Assembly (NCBI GenBank): GCA_000149265.1
Contig: CH002567.1
Location: forward strand, 2,205,561 to 2,269,560
DNA: 64,000 bases
From: Ciona savignyi
Taxonomy: Eukaryota > Chordata > Ascidiacea > Phlebobranchia > Cionidae
Reading direction: 5' to 3'
Part shown: positions 1 through 12,300 of the stretch, in pieces
Layout of the letters: every line of letters starts with the position of its first letter
Numbering within the stretch: the stretch's first letter is position 1
Position numbers and translations under genes: made by a program
Notes under the pieces: generated by a model
Databases searched by the model: none
The model's input: the letters and a program-made list of their open reading frames with translations, nothing else
Told to the model about the DNA's origin: nothing

Positions 1-305
1 TGCGGTTAACAACGCCAAAACCTACAAAATCATACCAAGTAGATAAGATCTTGAGGGCTCGATCGTTACTGGTACCATCACTTAGGCCTATTACAAGTCA
101 ACTGCGCGGTCTTTAAAAAAGAACAACCACCATATAACTCAATTGTTATCATGCGCTGTTGTAGGCGTGAAAAACGAACACAGTCGGTTAACATTTCCCG
201 ATTTTATTGTCAGTTAACTGACGTCCCGTTGGTTAACCAATGCACAGCCCTAATGAGTGATCAATTTTACTCCTGATAAAAGCATGACTCATCATCCTCC
301 ATCAG

Positions 306-3300
306 GAATCCGACGATGACTTTTCTTCCGAGGAATCCGACTCCTCATCTGAGGAAGAAAGCACTGAAGCAACCTCGAATAAATCAACACCAACCACAAA
401 TAAAGGTGCATTTAAAGCTGTACCCGTACATCTCGTGTTTGTTAGTGTTTTTGCCAAGGTTGCATGTGTTTATTATCATGGTTAACCATATTATGTTGTT
501 ACAATTTAGTGATTAATTTTGGAAATGTATTTAAGTTGTTAAAGTCTGATACAAATCCTAGTTGTAATTTAAATTATGGGTGAAGTTATTTTAACTTAAA
601 TTTTAATTTGTCCAATACACTAATACAATTGCACTTTGGTACATTTATAAATTAATACAAGTGCATAACTGATTCTTCATACTAAAACTTTTATTATTTC
701 TATACTTTTACTTAGTATGGTAATAAAAATATGAACAACTGCTCTGTCAATTTAAAATCATGGTCGACTGAAACCTGAAGAAATATAAATTGTTTTATAT
801 GACACTGAACTATTTATAAGTAATAAAAAGTAACACAGAGAGGCACAGTTAAAGATTCTGATTACACTTTTCATATTTAAAAGATCCTTTTCACAAGATT
901 AAATGACAAATTTAATAACCCATATTTATTAAATAATGTAAATGGTGTGTTTAATTGATAGGTTAGATATGTTTATTCTGAGGGATAGGAAATGAAGTTG
1001 ATATTATGACACAAGCAATCATTGGAGATTACCCGATTGCCTCGATAAAATTACTGGAGCCATTATCAGGTGTTGTTAAAGACATTTATAGAGACATTAA
1101 TCCACTGTTTTAGTCAACATATGCATATGATGAGTGCCCTGCACTAAGACAGATTAAGTAGTAGCTGGTTTCAATCCCACCACCATTCAGCCAGCACCAA
1201 GAAAAGCAAACATTCACTTAAAATTTTTATCTTGTTTCAAATTTCTAACACACATTTTTTTTAGAACAAGTAGCTGTAAAAGGACAAGAACCAGTACAAA
1301 GCAAAGCCAAAAGTAAGACGCAACCTAATCCTTTTATCAGCTTGTTATCAAACGAATATTTGATCATGGACATCGCTACACTAAGATGTAACTAAAGATA
1401 TGCCGGAAATTAAAAAATTGGTAGAAAAAAAATGAAAAATCTATTTAAAGTCACAAATAATGACAATGTTTTATGCTAATGCAGTGGTTCTCGATCTTTT
1501 TGACCTCATGGCGTACCCGAAACCAATTAAGAAAGGAACGGGTGTACTTTGCATGAGAAGTCAAAACAATATGCTTAGTACTCAAACAATTTAGGAAAAA
1601 TATAGAAAATTAAAAGTTTAATTTAAATAATTTCATCACCGAATTTTCCACATAAGAAAGTACTGTTTTCTAAGGGCTCTTGCTTTTTGGAAGTTAATGT
1701 AGAACTAACGTTACAATGGAAAAGAAAGAACTAGACACTAACCATTTAGTAGTTTATGATCTATGCACACTCTGTCTGAAAAAAAGTCTTAAATTATGAC
1801 ATTGTTTTATTTCAATTTCAAGACTAATATTCGGTATTCTTATAAACTAATGACTGTTATGACGATTGCAATGTTAAGGTTGTTCTCACTTACCAGGTGC
1901 AACAGACGACTCGGATTCAGAGCTTGTCATGGACATTCAAGAAGACGATCACTCATCCAAGAAGAAGGTTTGCTTACCTTGTCCAACTGTATTTGCTGTA
2001 GTTTGTTTATTTGTGATGTCATGGCAGTGAATTTTTTTTATTATCGAGCATGGGAGGGGTGGGTTATCCCAAGTCTTTCAGCATGTTTTCCTTCTGGTTA
2101 CTACATGGCTATAGTCTCGGTTGAGGCACTGTTGGTCGAAATTGGATATATTTATTTTACATTTTAACCATAATGTTGCTTAAAAAAACCATAATGTTGC
2201 TTAAAAAATTATATAACTTATAATTTTGTGGGGTTCTATTTTTTAAGGCATACAACATCTTGGCAAAATGTGAATTTGCTAGGGTACCCAAACTATTACT
2301 CGTTGGTTTTGATTTCGCGTTCAAAACTCTTGATTAAAGAATTTCTTGTGATAAATGAATACGTAGGAAGGAGAAAGGGGATAATATCCCCCTAATGTTG
2401 CTGTGATTTGCAAAGGATACTTTACTCACCTCTATATTAATTTTTAAAGTATTTTTTTTTATCATTATCCACCAGGATTCAATAGCAGCCGGACTTGCTG
2501 ACAAAGGGATCATCAAAGTGAAGAAGATCAACAAAGATGGAGGGAAAGAAGCAAAATCTTCCAAACCGAAGTCCATCTTGTTAAACAAGGATGCTGAGAG
2601 AAGGACATCCGATCCCAGCACCACTCCTCTTAGAACATCCGGACACACTGGAGGAAACATGAAGAGGAAGCTAGCGGAAGACTCACCCTCTTCTTTACCA
2701 AACGTAAAAGTCCGGAAGCTCGACTCTGGCTCAAAAGTTCATCCGGCGAAGGAAAAAAAGAAGATCATGTCGGATTCCTCAAAAATTGCAGGAAAATCGG
2801 AAAAGTAGGTCGCACAGTTTGCCCTTGTTTGATTAAAGTTTACCTAAAGCTGTGAAAAGACAATACCAACTTGAATCAATTTGCTGTGAACAGAATTTCA
2901 CAACCTTTTATTCCAAGGGACTCGGATAACATTCGAATAAAGAAGAGCGATTTGACGAAAATCCGAAAAGATGTGATTCCAGGATCTGGCGGAACCACGA
3001 AGAAAGCCATCAATGTGGAGGTCGGTGTGAGTTCTAAACATTGTGTTGACATTTGTTTCTAACATACGAGTAATGATAGCCATCTATATAGTTGATAAGT
3101 CTTCATGAAAGAAGTGATAATACGTAACAGCCATCTATATATACATGATACTATTCAGTAAACCTTGTATTTAGGCTCGTCTGCTAAAATAATTTTGAAT
3201 CAAAAGGTGTAATCAAGTTACAACCAAACAATAAACAATAAAATAGCTTCAGCATCCAAACTTTACCTGTTATTATTTAGGATAAACACATGAGCTGTTC

Positions 3301-6300
3301 ATGTTGAACGAAAACTTGATCACGTTGTTTTTCAGGTGGTTGCCAAGAAAAAGTTGGTCTTAACTTCAGATGCAACGAAACCTAAAGCAGATGACGGAAA
3401 AGGTAATCCTATTGTTGTGGATAATACGTAAGTATTATCCCAGGGATGGGACAATGATGGTAAACCTTCATCAGATACCTCGTTTTCACAGACATGACAG
3501 TTTAAAACGTCCACAAATGACTGAGCTATTGAAGGGTCTTTAACAAGTGATACCTGTGTATTTTTTTAATTGACTTTTTTGAAACCCTGATTGATGCTAG
3601 AACCCATACATGACTTGCAAAAAAAATTATCGAAAAATGGTCAATGTGGAGATCGATCCCAGAACCTTTCTGTTCATGAGCGCCGACTTTATCCACTAGG
3701 CCACACATGGTCATCATCCTATTAACCATGTGTGGTTAAACCTTGTTATTTGTGCAGAGAAATCAAGTTTGAAATCGACGGCGAAGATTCTATCGCAGAA
3801 AGTGATGAACAGAAAGCTAGAACCGTCTAAGAAAACAGGGGTAAGTAGGTCTGCTCCTGTGTCTTGTTTTGAATTTCCCATCCCAGAAATCAGCATTCCT
3901 ACTAGCATAGAGATTCACTACCAGTGTTGATATATATCGAAGGTAAATATAAAACAAATGTTTCAACCCTTTTCTCTTTCTTCGCAGGAAAAGAAGATTT
4001 CAGAGTCTGAAAAATCTCTTTTCGGTGAAATAACCCCGAAAAAGTTATCGTCGTTTACGATTCCAAAGCATAAGCCGGTTGCATCTGCAAAATCCACATC
4101 AGGTAGATTTAACTTCAAATCAGTGATTTAATACTTTATTTTTAAAAGTGGATTTAATTCCGCGCACTTGGAAGATTGTTTTAGTCCCCCCACCACTGTC
4201 TATCATCGCCCATTAGGGAATTTTTGCAAGTTGTACTAATTACAACTTTTGTGAACTACAAAATTTATTTTGTTATTAGTTTTTGACCAAGTATTGGAAA
4301 TCTAGTTATCCGGCTGGTTATGTCATTCAGTTTAACTTCCGCGTTATACAGTCAGTCGAAAGGTTGCAAGATCACAACCCGCTGATAGCTGTCGGATATG
4401 ACTTCGAGTAGTTTGTGTTAAAATAAGGCTTGCGAGTAAAATCAACCTTATTTATAAATATTGCAATAAGCTTACAAACCGATGTGTAAAACCCAACCAT
4501 TCTCTATACCTACTAAAACTAAGAAATAGGCCATGTAATTGCGTCAGAAACGAAAAGTTTGTCAGACGCCGATAACCTTTAATTACACAAAGCACCATTC
4601 ACACATTTATTGTTTTATTGTCAACGTAATATTAACCACCATTCAAACGTGCTACCGTAATAGAGTATGTATACATGAACAGTATCTTTATAAACTGTTA
4701 TCCCACATAATAATGTTAGGTGTAGGACTACAGTTTATTGCAATTATTATATCACAATAACAAGTGTTATTGTGTGTGTTCAACACAACAATGCATTATT
4801 AAGTGCTTAAAGGATATTGTTACGATAATTAAAAACGCATTTTTATGCAAAGTTTCCCTGATAAAAAATAATCTGTGGTATGATCCTGGCGATGATCATT
4901 TAATATCAACGTAGCAGAGTAATATCGCGATTAATGATATATTGTAGCAGCCCTACTTATAACCCAAATTTTAATTTTTAACATTTCCATTTTTTCCAGA
5001 TACCAGTATCTCAAAACCATCCGTGAGCATGGTTGCACCAGTGCAAAGCAACCAGCGGACCAGCTACCAACCAACAAACCATTCAAACCATATTTCGAAT
5101 ACTGGCAATGTTCCTATGCAAAAGATACAGAAGTACAATGACAAGTAAGATAGAACAGTTCGATTTGATGACATATTTCTCTAGCATCTTGTCCCTAACT
5201 GTTCTATGCTGGTTCATTAACCGGCTCGATAGTAGTGATGGATTATACAGGAATTGTATGAGAAGTCATGTTTATTTCCGGGGTAAAATGACCATTGTCA
5301 GATTATTGGAGTACTCTAGTGCCATTTTTTTGTGTTTTAACCTGTTGCAGGTCCAGGGAAATAACATGATGTAAAGTGCCTCGAGATATGGGGGCAAAGT
5401 AAAATAAAAAACCTGTTTGATTTCATTCCGGTGTTAAACCCATATCTGTTAGCAGTCGGCTACTTGGTTTTTACATTGGAGTATTGGACATAACTTATCT
5501 GACATGGTTTGAACCAAGTGGAATAAATGGTTGAATGAAACTGTAACAATATCTCAATTCTATCCAACACACTGCAATAGCTCAGTAACCCTACTGTGAA
5601 CACTGATGAATTTGATGATCACCTGTTTTAACTTATAACATCCCGTACATTTTCCACTCTTACAGATAAACATTATTCTGGTATATACTAATTAAGAATA
5701 CTAAATATTATGTACTCATCCCCGAAATATGAATCAGATAGCCTTATCCATCTTAGAGGAAATTTATAATGCTAGATTTCTTTACACCGTTTTCTATTAT
5801 TACTTTCATGGACCATCATTTTTGCTCTATCCATATACCAGTGTTGCCGCATAAAATCTATAATTTCTGCTCCCGGCATCCGCAGAGTGATGCAGGGAGT
5901 ACAGCAGGTCCTCGTTGAGATGTACGAGGACATGATGAGCGTCTTCGAGAGCAACCAGGGCAAGAAGGGCACAGAGCAGCCGGATGGCACAGCAGGGCAG
6001 CAGGTTGCACAGCTGCGCCTGGAGCTTGAAAGGCTGAAATGGATGCATCAGCAGGAAATCGCGGAGCTGCAGCATAACCACGGTAGATTTGGTGTATCTG
6101 TGCTTGCCACTACTATGGGATGCTGTTTGTAAAAATTCAAATTCTGCTGATTCAACAGAAAAGTTGAATTTTTACAAACTGCTCCCCATAAACTGCAGTG
6201 GTGTGTAGTTTATGTTGGGCAGGGTAGCTCAGTGTGTTAAAACGCCGGTTTTCAGTCGAAACGTTGTTAAATAAAAACCTTCCACTTAGTACTGATAAAC

Positions 6301-8098
6301 GTTAACTTTTTCCTGAAGGGTAACTTCGGTTTTGTTTAGGACAAGTTTCCTATTCGAAGTATGAGTGGATTAATGGGTTAATACTAAATTAATAAAAAAA
6401 TCTAATCTTATTATAATACACTGCAATAGCTATGGTAACTCTACCGTGGAAACTAGGTAATCTGACATATACATCTTCCCCATTTTCTGACCTCTATAAC
6501 TTGCGACTGTGGTAAATGTTGAAAGGTGTAACATTATGGCAGACCTGAATAATCATGTTCTTCTTTTTTGTGATTATGTCGCGTCGGATCTTTTCTTTAT
6601 TTCTGATTTCTCACTGCTAGATCTGACGGTGGCTGAGATCCGGCAGAGCCTCGAGAACGAGAAGCGCCATCTTCTGGAGAACCTGAAGAAGAAGCACGAT
6701 GCGGAGAAGATCAGCGCTGTGGAAGAGACGAAGAGGAAACAGTGGTGCGCCAACTGCGGGAAGGAGGCCATCTTCTACTGCTGCTGGAACACCAGCTACT
6801 GCGACTACCCATGCCAGCAGCGCCACTGGCCCAAGCACATGTCAACATGCTCGCAGGCAAGCGACACCGCCGCGGCAGCAGCCCAGGCGGAAACAAAGAC
6901 TCCGACGTCGCCGGAAACGAAGAAGATGACCGAGGACACAAAGCCGGAGCCTCCAAAGGAGGAAGACACCATGCAAGTTGATGATCATGATGATGATGAT
7001 GATGAAAACAGCGACAACGATATGGTCATCGACGAAAATATCGATGAACCAACGCCGAAGAAACCTGATATTCCGTCCCCCGATTCACCTGATGAAGAAG
7101 TTGAAGAAAAACTAAAGGAAAATTCGAAAATTGACCCCCCAAGCACAACGGTCGTAAAATCCAACCCAATTGAACCCGTTATTTCCGCTAGCCCCAATAT
7201 GGTGAAACCCCTTCCAGTGAGAGCGAAATCAAGTTCCCCGGTTCCCGGTGGTCAATCCACGATCGTTCCTTCCAAGTTGATCGATGATATTTTCTCGAAA
7301 GTCCAGAAAAAAGCAGGAATGAGTGACATTGCAGCCTCATCTGAGAAACAGACTCCAACAATATCTACGTCGATTGGTCCTGTGGAAATCTCGGGAAAGA
7401 AGCCGGTTTTAGACCCCGAAACGGAAAACACACCAAAAGATGTGGAAAAAGCGGAACTAAATGAACCAAAGACTGATTCAATGCTGGTTCAACAGCAAGA
7501 TTTAAAAATTGGCGACCCCGAAAAGACAACCTTGATAAAAAGTGACCCAACGGAGGAAAAAGAAGCAATAAGTTCTAAAATAGACACTGACCATAAAGTA
7601 GGTTCTGCTAACGTCGTCGAATCTGCGAAAAATAATGCAGAACCAACTAAAAATATTGATGTGAGTGATTTGGAATTGAAAACGACCAAACCGAGTGAAG
7701 AAGTGCCATTGACAGAGCAACCCTGTGGTGAAGTGAAGGGCAGTGCCACTGCCACTGATAAAAAGCCAGAGTACGAAGACATTCCTAACCCTCCTACCGA
7801 AGAAGACCCGCTTAATACCACGCACGAAGCAACCTCTGCAAATATAGAAACAACAGACCTTTCTGCTGCAAATGAAGGCGATGTTAAAACCGATAATATC
7901 GCCGAAACCCCAGCAGATGAACCAGACCAACCTGGTGAAAAGGAAACCGAAGACAACCAAATCACGCCTGTTTTTTCTGATAATTACCTTAAATCACTAC
8001 AGGCACAGAGGGATAGCGCGAAGGATTCCACTGAAAATTCGTTGCAGTCCAAATCCGAAGACATTAAAGAAAGCCCTGATTCACCAGAGATTTTTTAA
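306..8098 (+). CDS. ZMYND8: ZMYND8-like chromatin reader, 3' portion (5' end outside window)
   Basis: ZMYND8 (PRKCBP1/RACK7) reads acetylated and methylated histones through a PHD-bromo-PWWP module and recruits repressors such as NuRD through its MYND finger in the nucleus. Only the 3' half is here. Exons joined by phase: 306-405, 1265-1312, 1897-1967, 2476-2804, 2918-3020, 3336-3402, 3758-3840, 3988-4102, 5000-5144, 5886-6082, 6621-8098. The first exons encode an acidic Ser/Glu stretch and a basic linker. Exon 5886-6082 and the start of the last exon form the coiled coil (MHQQEIAEL, then [12 protein letters not shown]). The MYND finger follows at about 6740-6860 ([15 protein letters not shown] with the remaining Cys/His), nearly identical to vertebrate ZMYND8 as I recall it. 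The last 400 residues are acidic and low-complexity, much longer than the vertebrate tail. An AATAAA lies at 8366. The PHD, bromo and PWWP domains must lie upstream of base 1. The 48-nt exon 1265-1312 is the least certain. Confidence 0.92.
3622..3722 (-). repeat. tRNA-like SINE head (ZMYND8 intron)
   Basis: Read on the minus strand, GTGGCCTAGTGGATAAAG resembles a tRNA A box and GGGATCGATCTCC a B box, about 35 bases apart. The would-be acceptor stem pairs over only about five bases, so this is a tRNA-derived repeat or pseudogene rather than a working tRNA gene. Confidence 0.35.
5440..5690 (+). repeat. Degenerate tRNA-derived SINE body (ZMYND8 intron)
   Basis: Shares the series AACCAAGTGGAATAAATGG, CAACACACTGCAATAGCTC and GATGATCACC with the SINE copies elsewhere in the window. 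The tRNA-like head is barely recognisable. Confidence 0.5.
6218..6490 (+). repeat. Degenerate tRNA-derived SINE before the last ZMYND8 exon
   Basis: Starts with a tRNA-like A box (GGGTAGCTCAGTGTGTTAAA) and continues with the SINE body words TGAGTGGATTAATGGGTTAA and ACACTGCAATAGCTATGG. It ends about 130 bases before the final ZMYND8 exon. Confidence 0.6.
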
Positions 8099-8365
8099 TT
8101 CCGCGTAATATTGTAAATAACGTCTACTGTGATATATCCACGCAGCTTGTGTACCATGGCATGACGCTTTCTTTTATTTAATTTTTAAATGTACATAACT
8201 TTTATTTGTAATCCGTTACGTTTTAATGTGAAACAGTTCTTTTCCCGCAATCATGTTTTTGTTGTGCACTGAAAAATGTGACCTGATCTGAGCGCAAGTT
8301 TTTTCTGTTTCTTCTAATTTTTCGTTAAAACAGTTTAAATTGTGCACATTTCTGCATGGATTAAA

Positions 8366-8371
8366 AATAAA
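8366..8371 (+). terminator. Probable polyadenylation signal of ZMYND8
   Basis: AATAAA 268 bases after the ZMYND8 stop codon, in an AT-rich 3' UTR. It is the first canonical hexamer I see downstream of the stop. Confidence 0.5.
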
Positions 8372-9332
8372 ATTTGTTTCGTAATGTATAGTACATAAGT
8401 TTGGTGCATTTTGTGTGGGGAATGTATTAATTTTGCAAGCAGGGAACTTATAGAAAAGCTTAAACAAGTTGGATAGGATACTCATGCTTAGGAAAACACA
8501 GGGGGTATTAACACATGTGTAATTATCAAATCATCTTCTGCACACTGTATGGTTTCCAGAGCTACTAATGTGTGTAGAAGTTCCTTTTTTGCTTAAGTTC
8601 CCTCAACCAGTTTCCTACAACCCTTTGGCTGAACAGTGACATATCACCAAGCTGATCGGTCAAGAGTTGGGTAGGGAAATGTCACTATGCAAATCTTACA
8701 GCAAGTAAACAATAGCATACAAGGACATTATAGAAGCCTGTTAAACCTTAAGTTGTGTGTTGATGTAAAACTTAGTCAGCAGTAAGTTGCTAGTGTTGGA
8801 TAACAACAGTAGTTGCTTTAGCTAAATGGATTATATGTATGAAATGTCTGAAACGCGCATTACAGATATTGAAATAACTTTGATTATAGTGGGGGATGGT
8901 GGAGGAAGTAAGTTAACAAATACTGTTTATTTGTGTTACCAGATTTAGGTGTCTAAGAGGCTGAGTAAATGGATAGCATGTGGTGATGAAATGTTTATAA
9001 GCAAATGTGACAAATTGGCTGGAAACCTTTATGGTCTGCCTGGATCACCAAATTAAAGAGAAAACACTTTGCAAAGAATGTGCATTAAATACACGAATTT
9101 TCCTTAAGACAATACATAAAATTGCTGTCTTACTGCAAACCACACAGCATGGTGAACCAGAGTACAACAGTCACTTCACCATATACACTTAATTAAATGC
9201 TTTATAAACACAACTAAAGTGTTATATATGGCAGTGAAATGAATTTTTATTAAGCATCAATTAAACTTAAGCATTCACAGTGAAAAAGAATTTGGGAAAT
9301 CACGGCTGGGGGCCAAACTACAACACAAGTTT
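8372..9332. other. Convergent intergenic space / 3' UTRs between ZMYND8 and ICE1
   Basis: No convincing coding exon. AT-rich sequence separates two tail-to-tail genes. The minus-strand AATAAA of ICE1 lies at 9246-9251, 82 bases past its stop. The reading frame at 9007-9192 has no homology I recognise and no splice context. Confidence 0.55.
9246..9251 (-). terminator. Probable polyadenylation signal of ICE1
   Basis: AATAAA on the minus strand, 82 bases downstream of the ICE1 stop codon. Confidence 0.5.
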
Positions 9333-12300
9333 TTAACCCCACAACAACTGAGTCAAAGTTTTCCCGTGTTGGCTAGGATCCAGGTTTTTGGCTCTTCCCT
9401 CCATCCAGTGGGCCATTTTACGGAGGGAGCAGTCGTGGTAAAGCGCTGCCAACTGGTTCAAATGTGGATGGCTTCGATCGTTCTTTGCTTTGGGTTTGGT
9501 GGGTACGTCGCTTTGTGTCGAGGCCAACCATAAATGCACCCTGGTGTACGACTCGTCTGGATCGCAGAACGACAACGCCATGACGGTTGCAATTGTGGCA
9601 CATTGGACCGTAATAGGGGCTGTGAAATCAAGTTAAATCATTAGTTTTATTGTTGTTTAACTCTTTCACTCCCGGCCAAATGCATTAATTCAAACATGCT
9701 GTCCCGCAGTGTTTTTTACAATTTTTAGTCATTTTCAAATTAGCACAGTTTTTCTAAAGTTTATGCTATGATTTAATATTTAGTATGGTTGGAAAGATAA
9801 TTTATCCCTCTTTTAAACAAGCTGCACATCTAAAATCTACCTCTAATAAAGAATATATTATGTAAACTTTAGTGAACACCACTTTTTATGCAAAGAAAAT
9901 TCTGCTCGACTTTGAAAAATTTGAGGTGCACTGACAAACGAAATACTCACTTATTATTGGAATGCCCAAATGAGATGAAAATTGGAATGTAGATTGTCTA
10001 ATAGTTTTTGTACTCAGGAAAATTCGAACTGTATTTCTATCTTCAGTAGTTTTTTTACTATTTGTAATTGAAATTTCCCTTTTTTCTGACTATATTATGA
10101 AAACTTGAACCAAAACCGCATTGAAGTTTTTAGTTTTGTAGAACTAAAATCAGTAAAAAGTATAAAAAAGAACAGTGAAGGAAGTGTAAAATGGGCATAC
10201 AAAACCCAAACCAAACGCAAATACTATATCCAATATTCTTCAAAGCAGGGCACACCGAACTAGCTAGTTCTCGCCGCCTTTTTCTTTATCGTGCGCTCAG
10301 CAGGCCCAGCTGGATTCATGCTTTGGTGAACACGAAGCATAACCCCATGCTGCGAAAACGTCACCAACGCTCTCCTTTTTATCCCAACGGCACGAAATTC
10401 ACAGAGAATGTAAAGAAAGACTTGCTTGACAAAAAGAGCTTCTCTGCAAGTTAACACGACTCCTATTGGCTGAGTTAGTCACATGTAAATTCGTGTAAAA
10501 TCGATAGAAATAAGAGGCGAAGCCTTGAAAAAGAAAGGCTATCACTCCTCGCATTTTTAATATTTCTCCAGCGATAATCACAGAGAATAAAATATATGGG
10601 TTTCCTTGATCGAATGAGCCATAGCTGAGGTCTCTACCATTACGCATTGCGGAGAAATCGTTTTTTAGATTTGTATCCATTTATGGACAGACGGGATACC
10701 ATGTGAGTTGGGAGGGAAAGAGTTAAACATATTTATTCTGCCGTTATTCCTTGTTCTGTAGCATGTTGGATTGGTAGTTAGGAGGTTGCCTGTCCCAAAC
10801 CTACCATTTACCATTTGTTTGCCTTAACATATTGTTTAAAGTCCTGATCAAATGAAATCTAATCTGTTGGTTGTAATTTTAATAATTACCGAAGTTAAAT
10901 ACCACAGTTATTGTGCAAATTACAAAATATTTCAAGTGGTTAACAAAGATACAGGTTTTTAATAATAAAAAATAAAAAATGTGAACATTTTTTACCTATG
11001 CTTGTCTTTTTAAATTCATTCAATTTTTTTACATATGTTCTGTTTGTGTAAGATAACATTTATTTAATTTTAAAGTATATTTCATCTCACCTGTCTTCTT
11101 ATACTGCACCGTAAAACTCAACAGCAATTTGCAAATTGTGCCAAAATAGATAACCGCAAGATTGAAGACGTTCTGAGAAGGGTGTTTGACTTTCTGGCAA
11201 GCGATCATCGCGGTGAGGCACGATGTGACACCTCGTAACACTCCGATCATGCACGCGTCTGACACTGTACACAATTCGATCGTTATACCAAATTTTATGT
11301 ACACAATTTGACTGTCGAATTTTATGTACACAATTCGATTGTCGAATTTTATGTACACAATTCGATTGTCGAATTTTATGTAGACAATTCGATTGTCGAA
11401 TTTTATGTAGACAATTCGATTGTTATTGTTATATCGGATTTACTGTACACAATTCGATTGTTATATCGAATTTTAACACCAGAGACGGTGGTGCTCAGGT
11501 CGATAATTCCAAATAAATCGATCCGACTTGATTTTTAATAAAAAAAAAACAAAAAAACAAACAGAATAATAAACCTCAATTTTATGTGTGTGGAAAAAGT
11601 CTGTATAACACAGGTTGTTAAAAGATAACACATTACTTTTAAGGTTTTATTTACACCAATAAACCACTGGGTTCACACAACAACCATAAAGTTCCTTGCC
11701 CAAAGGTTTAAACAGTTAAAAGCTAATTTTAATCAACTTCTGACAAGAGTCCCTACGTCCTACCACAGATTCAAATACTAACTTTCCGGTTTTTTACAGA
11801 AAATTTACAAATAATATTAAAAAACCAACTGAAGTGAAAAATCATTTATTACCAGTTTTTCCATCTTCAGCGTTGCTGTTCAAAACAAGATGGTGGCTCC
11901 AGGAGTTGAGTAATGGCCAAAAGTTTTTCTTGATGAGCTAAAACATAGAATTATTATTAATTATAAATCCTTTTGTAGAGATTCAGTCAAAAATCGATTT
12001 GTTAAAAATAAAAGAAAGTAATATTTCAAAGTGTCAAAAAATAAGCCTCAATTCTTAATAAAAAAGACTGTAACCAGTCTGCAAAATATGGTTGTGGGTT
12101 TAAAACCAGCTGATTTTCAGACCGTGGATTCCTTGGTCCAGACAATTAGCGGAAATTGCCTTCACTCAGTGGATTAAAAGGTTCTACTCAAAACTGAAGA
12201 AGTGACTCAATCACACAACACACTGCACTAGCTTTAGAAACTTGACAGTACACGCAAGCTATTTGATGATTCTCTGAATGTTAACTCTTTCACATTTTTC

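Noticed and set aside
1-260. GGTTAACC motifs and a CAGCCCTA end resembling the right end of the hAT at 27798-31192
   Set aside because: The left end would lie outside the window and no target duplication can be checked; too weak to annotate as an element.
6509-6620. Upstream extension of the long ZMYND8 frame to an ATG at 6509
   Set aside because: The coiled-coil codons join exon 5886-6082 at the acceptor before 6621 in phase; the extension is intron read-through.
7489-7965. 158-codon antisense frame opposite the last ZMYND8 exon
   Set aside because: Mirror of a low-complexity acidic coding exon; composition explains the open frame.
10191-10680. Short frames on both strands inside the piggyBac-like MITE
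   Set aside because: No transposase motif and no splice context.
11266-11478. Possible CRISPR-like array
   Set aside because: Direct 27-bp tandem units without spacers in an animal genome; a minisatellite.
11308-11538. Open frame with a repeated FYVHNSIVE peptide
   Set aside because: The 27-bp unit is a multiple of three, so the minisatellite is open by chance; it is intronic in ICE1.
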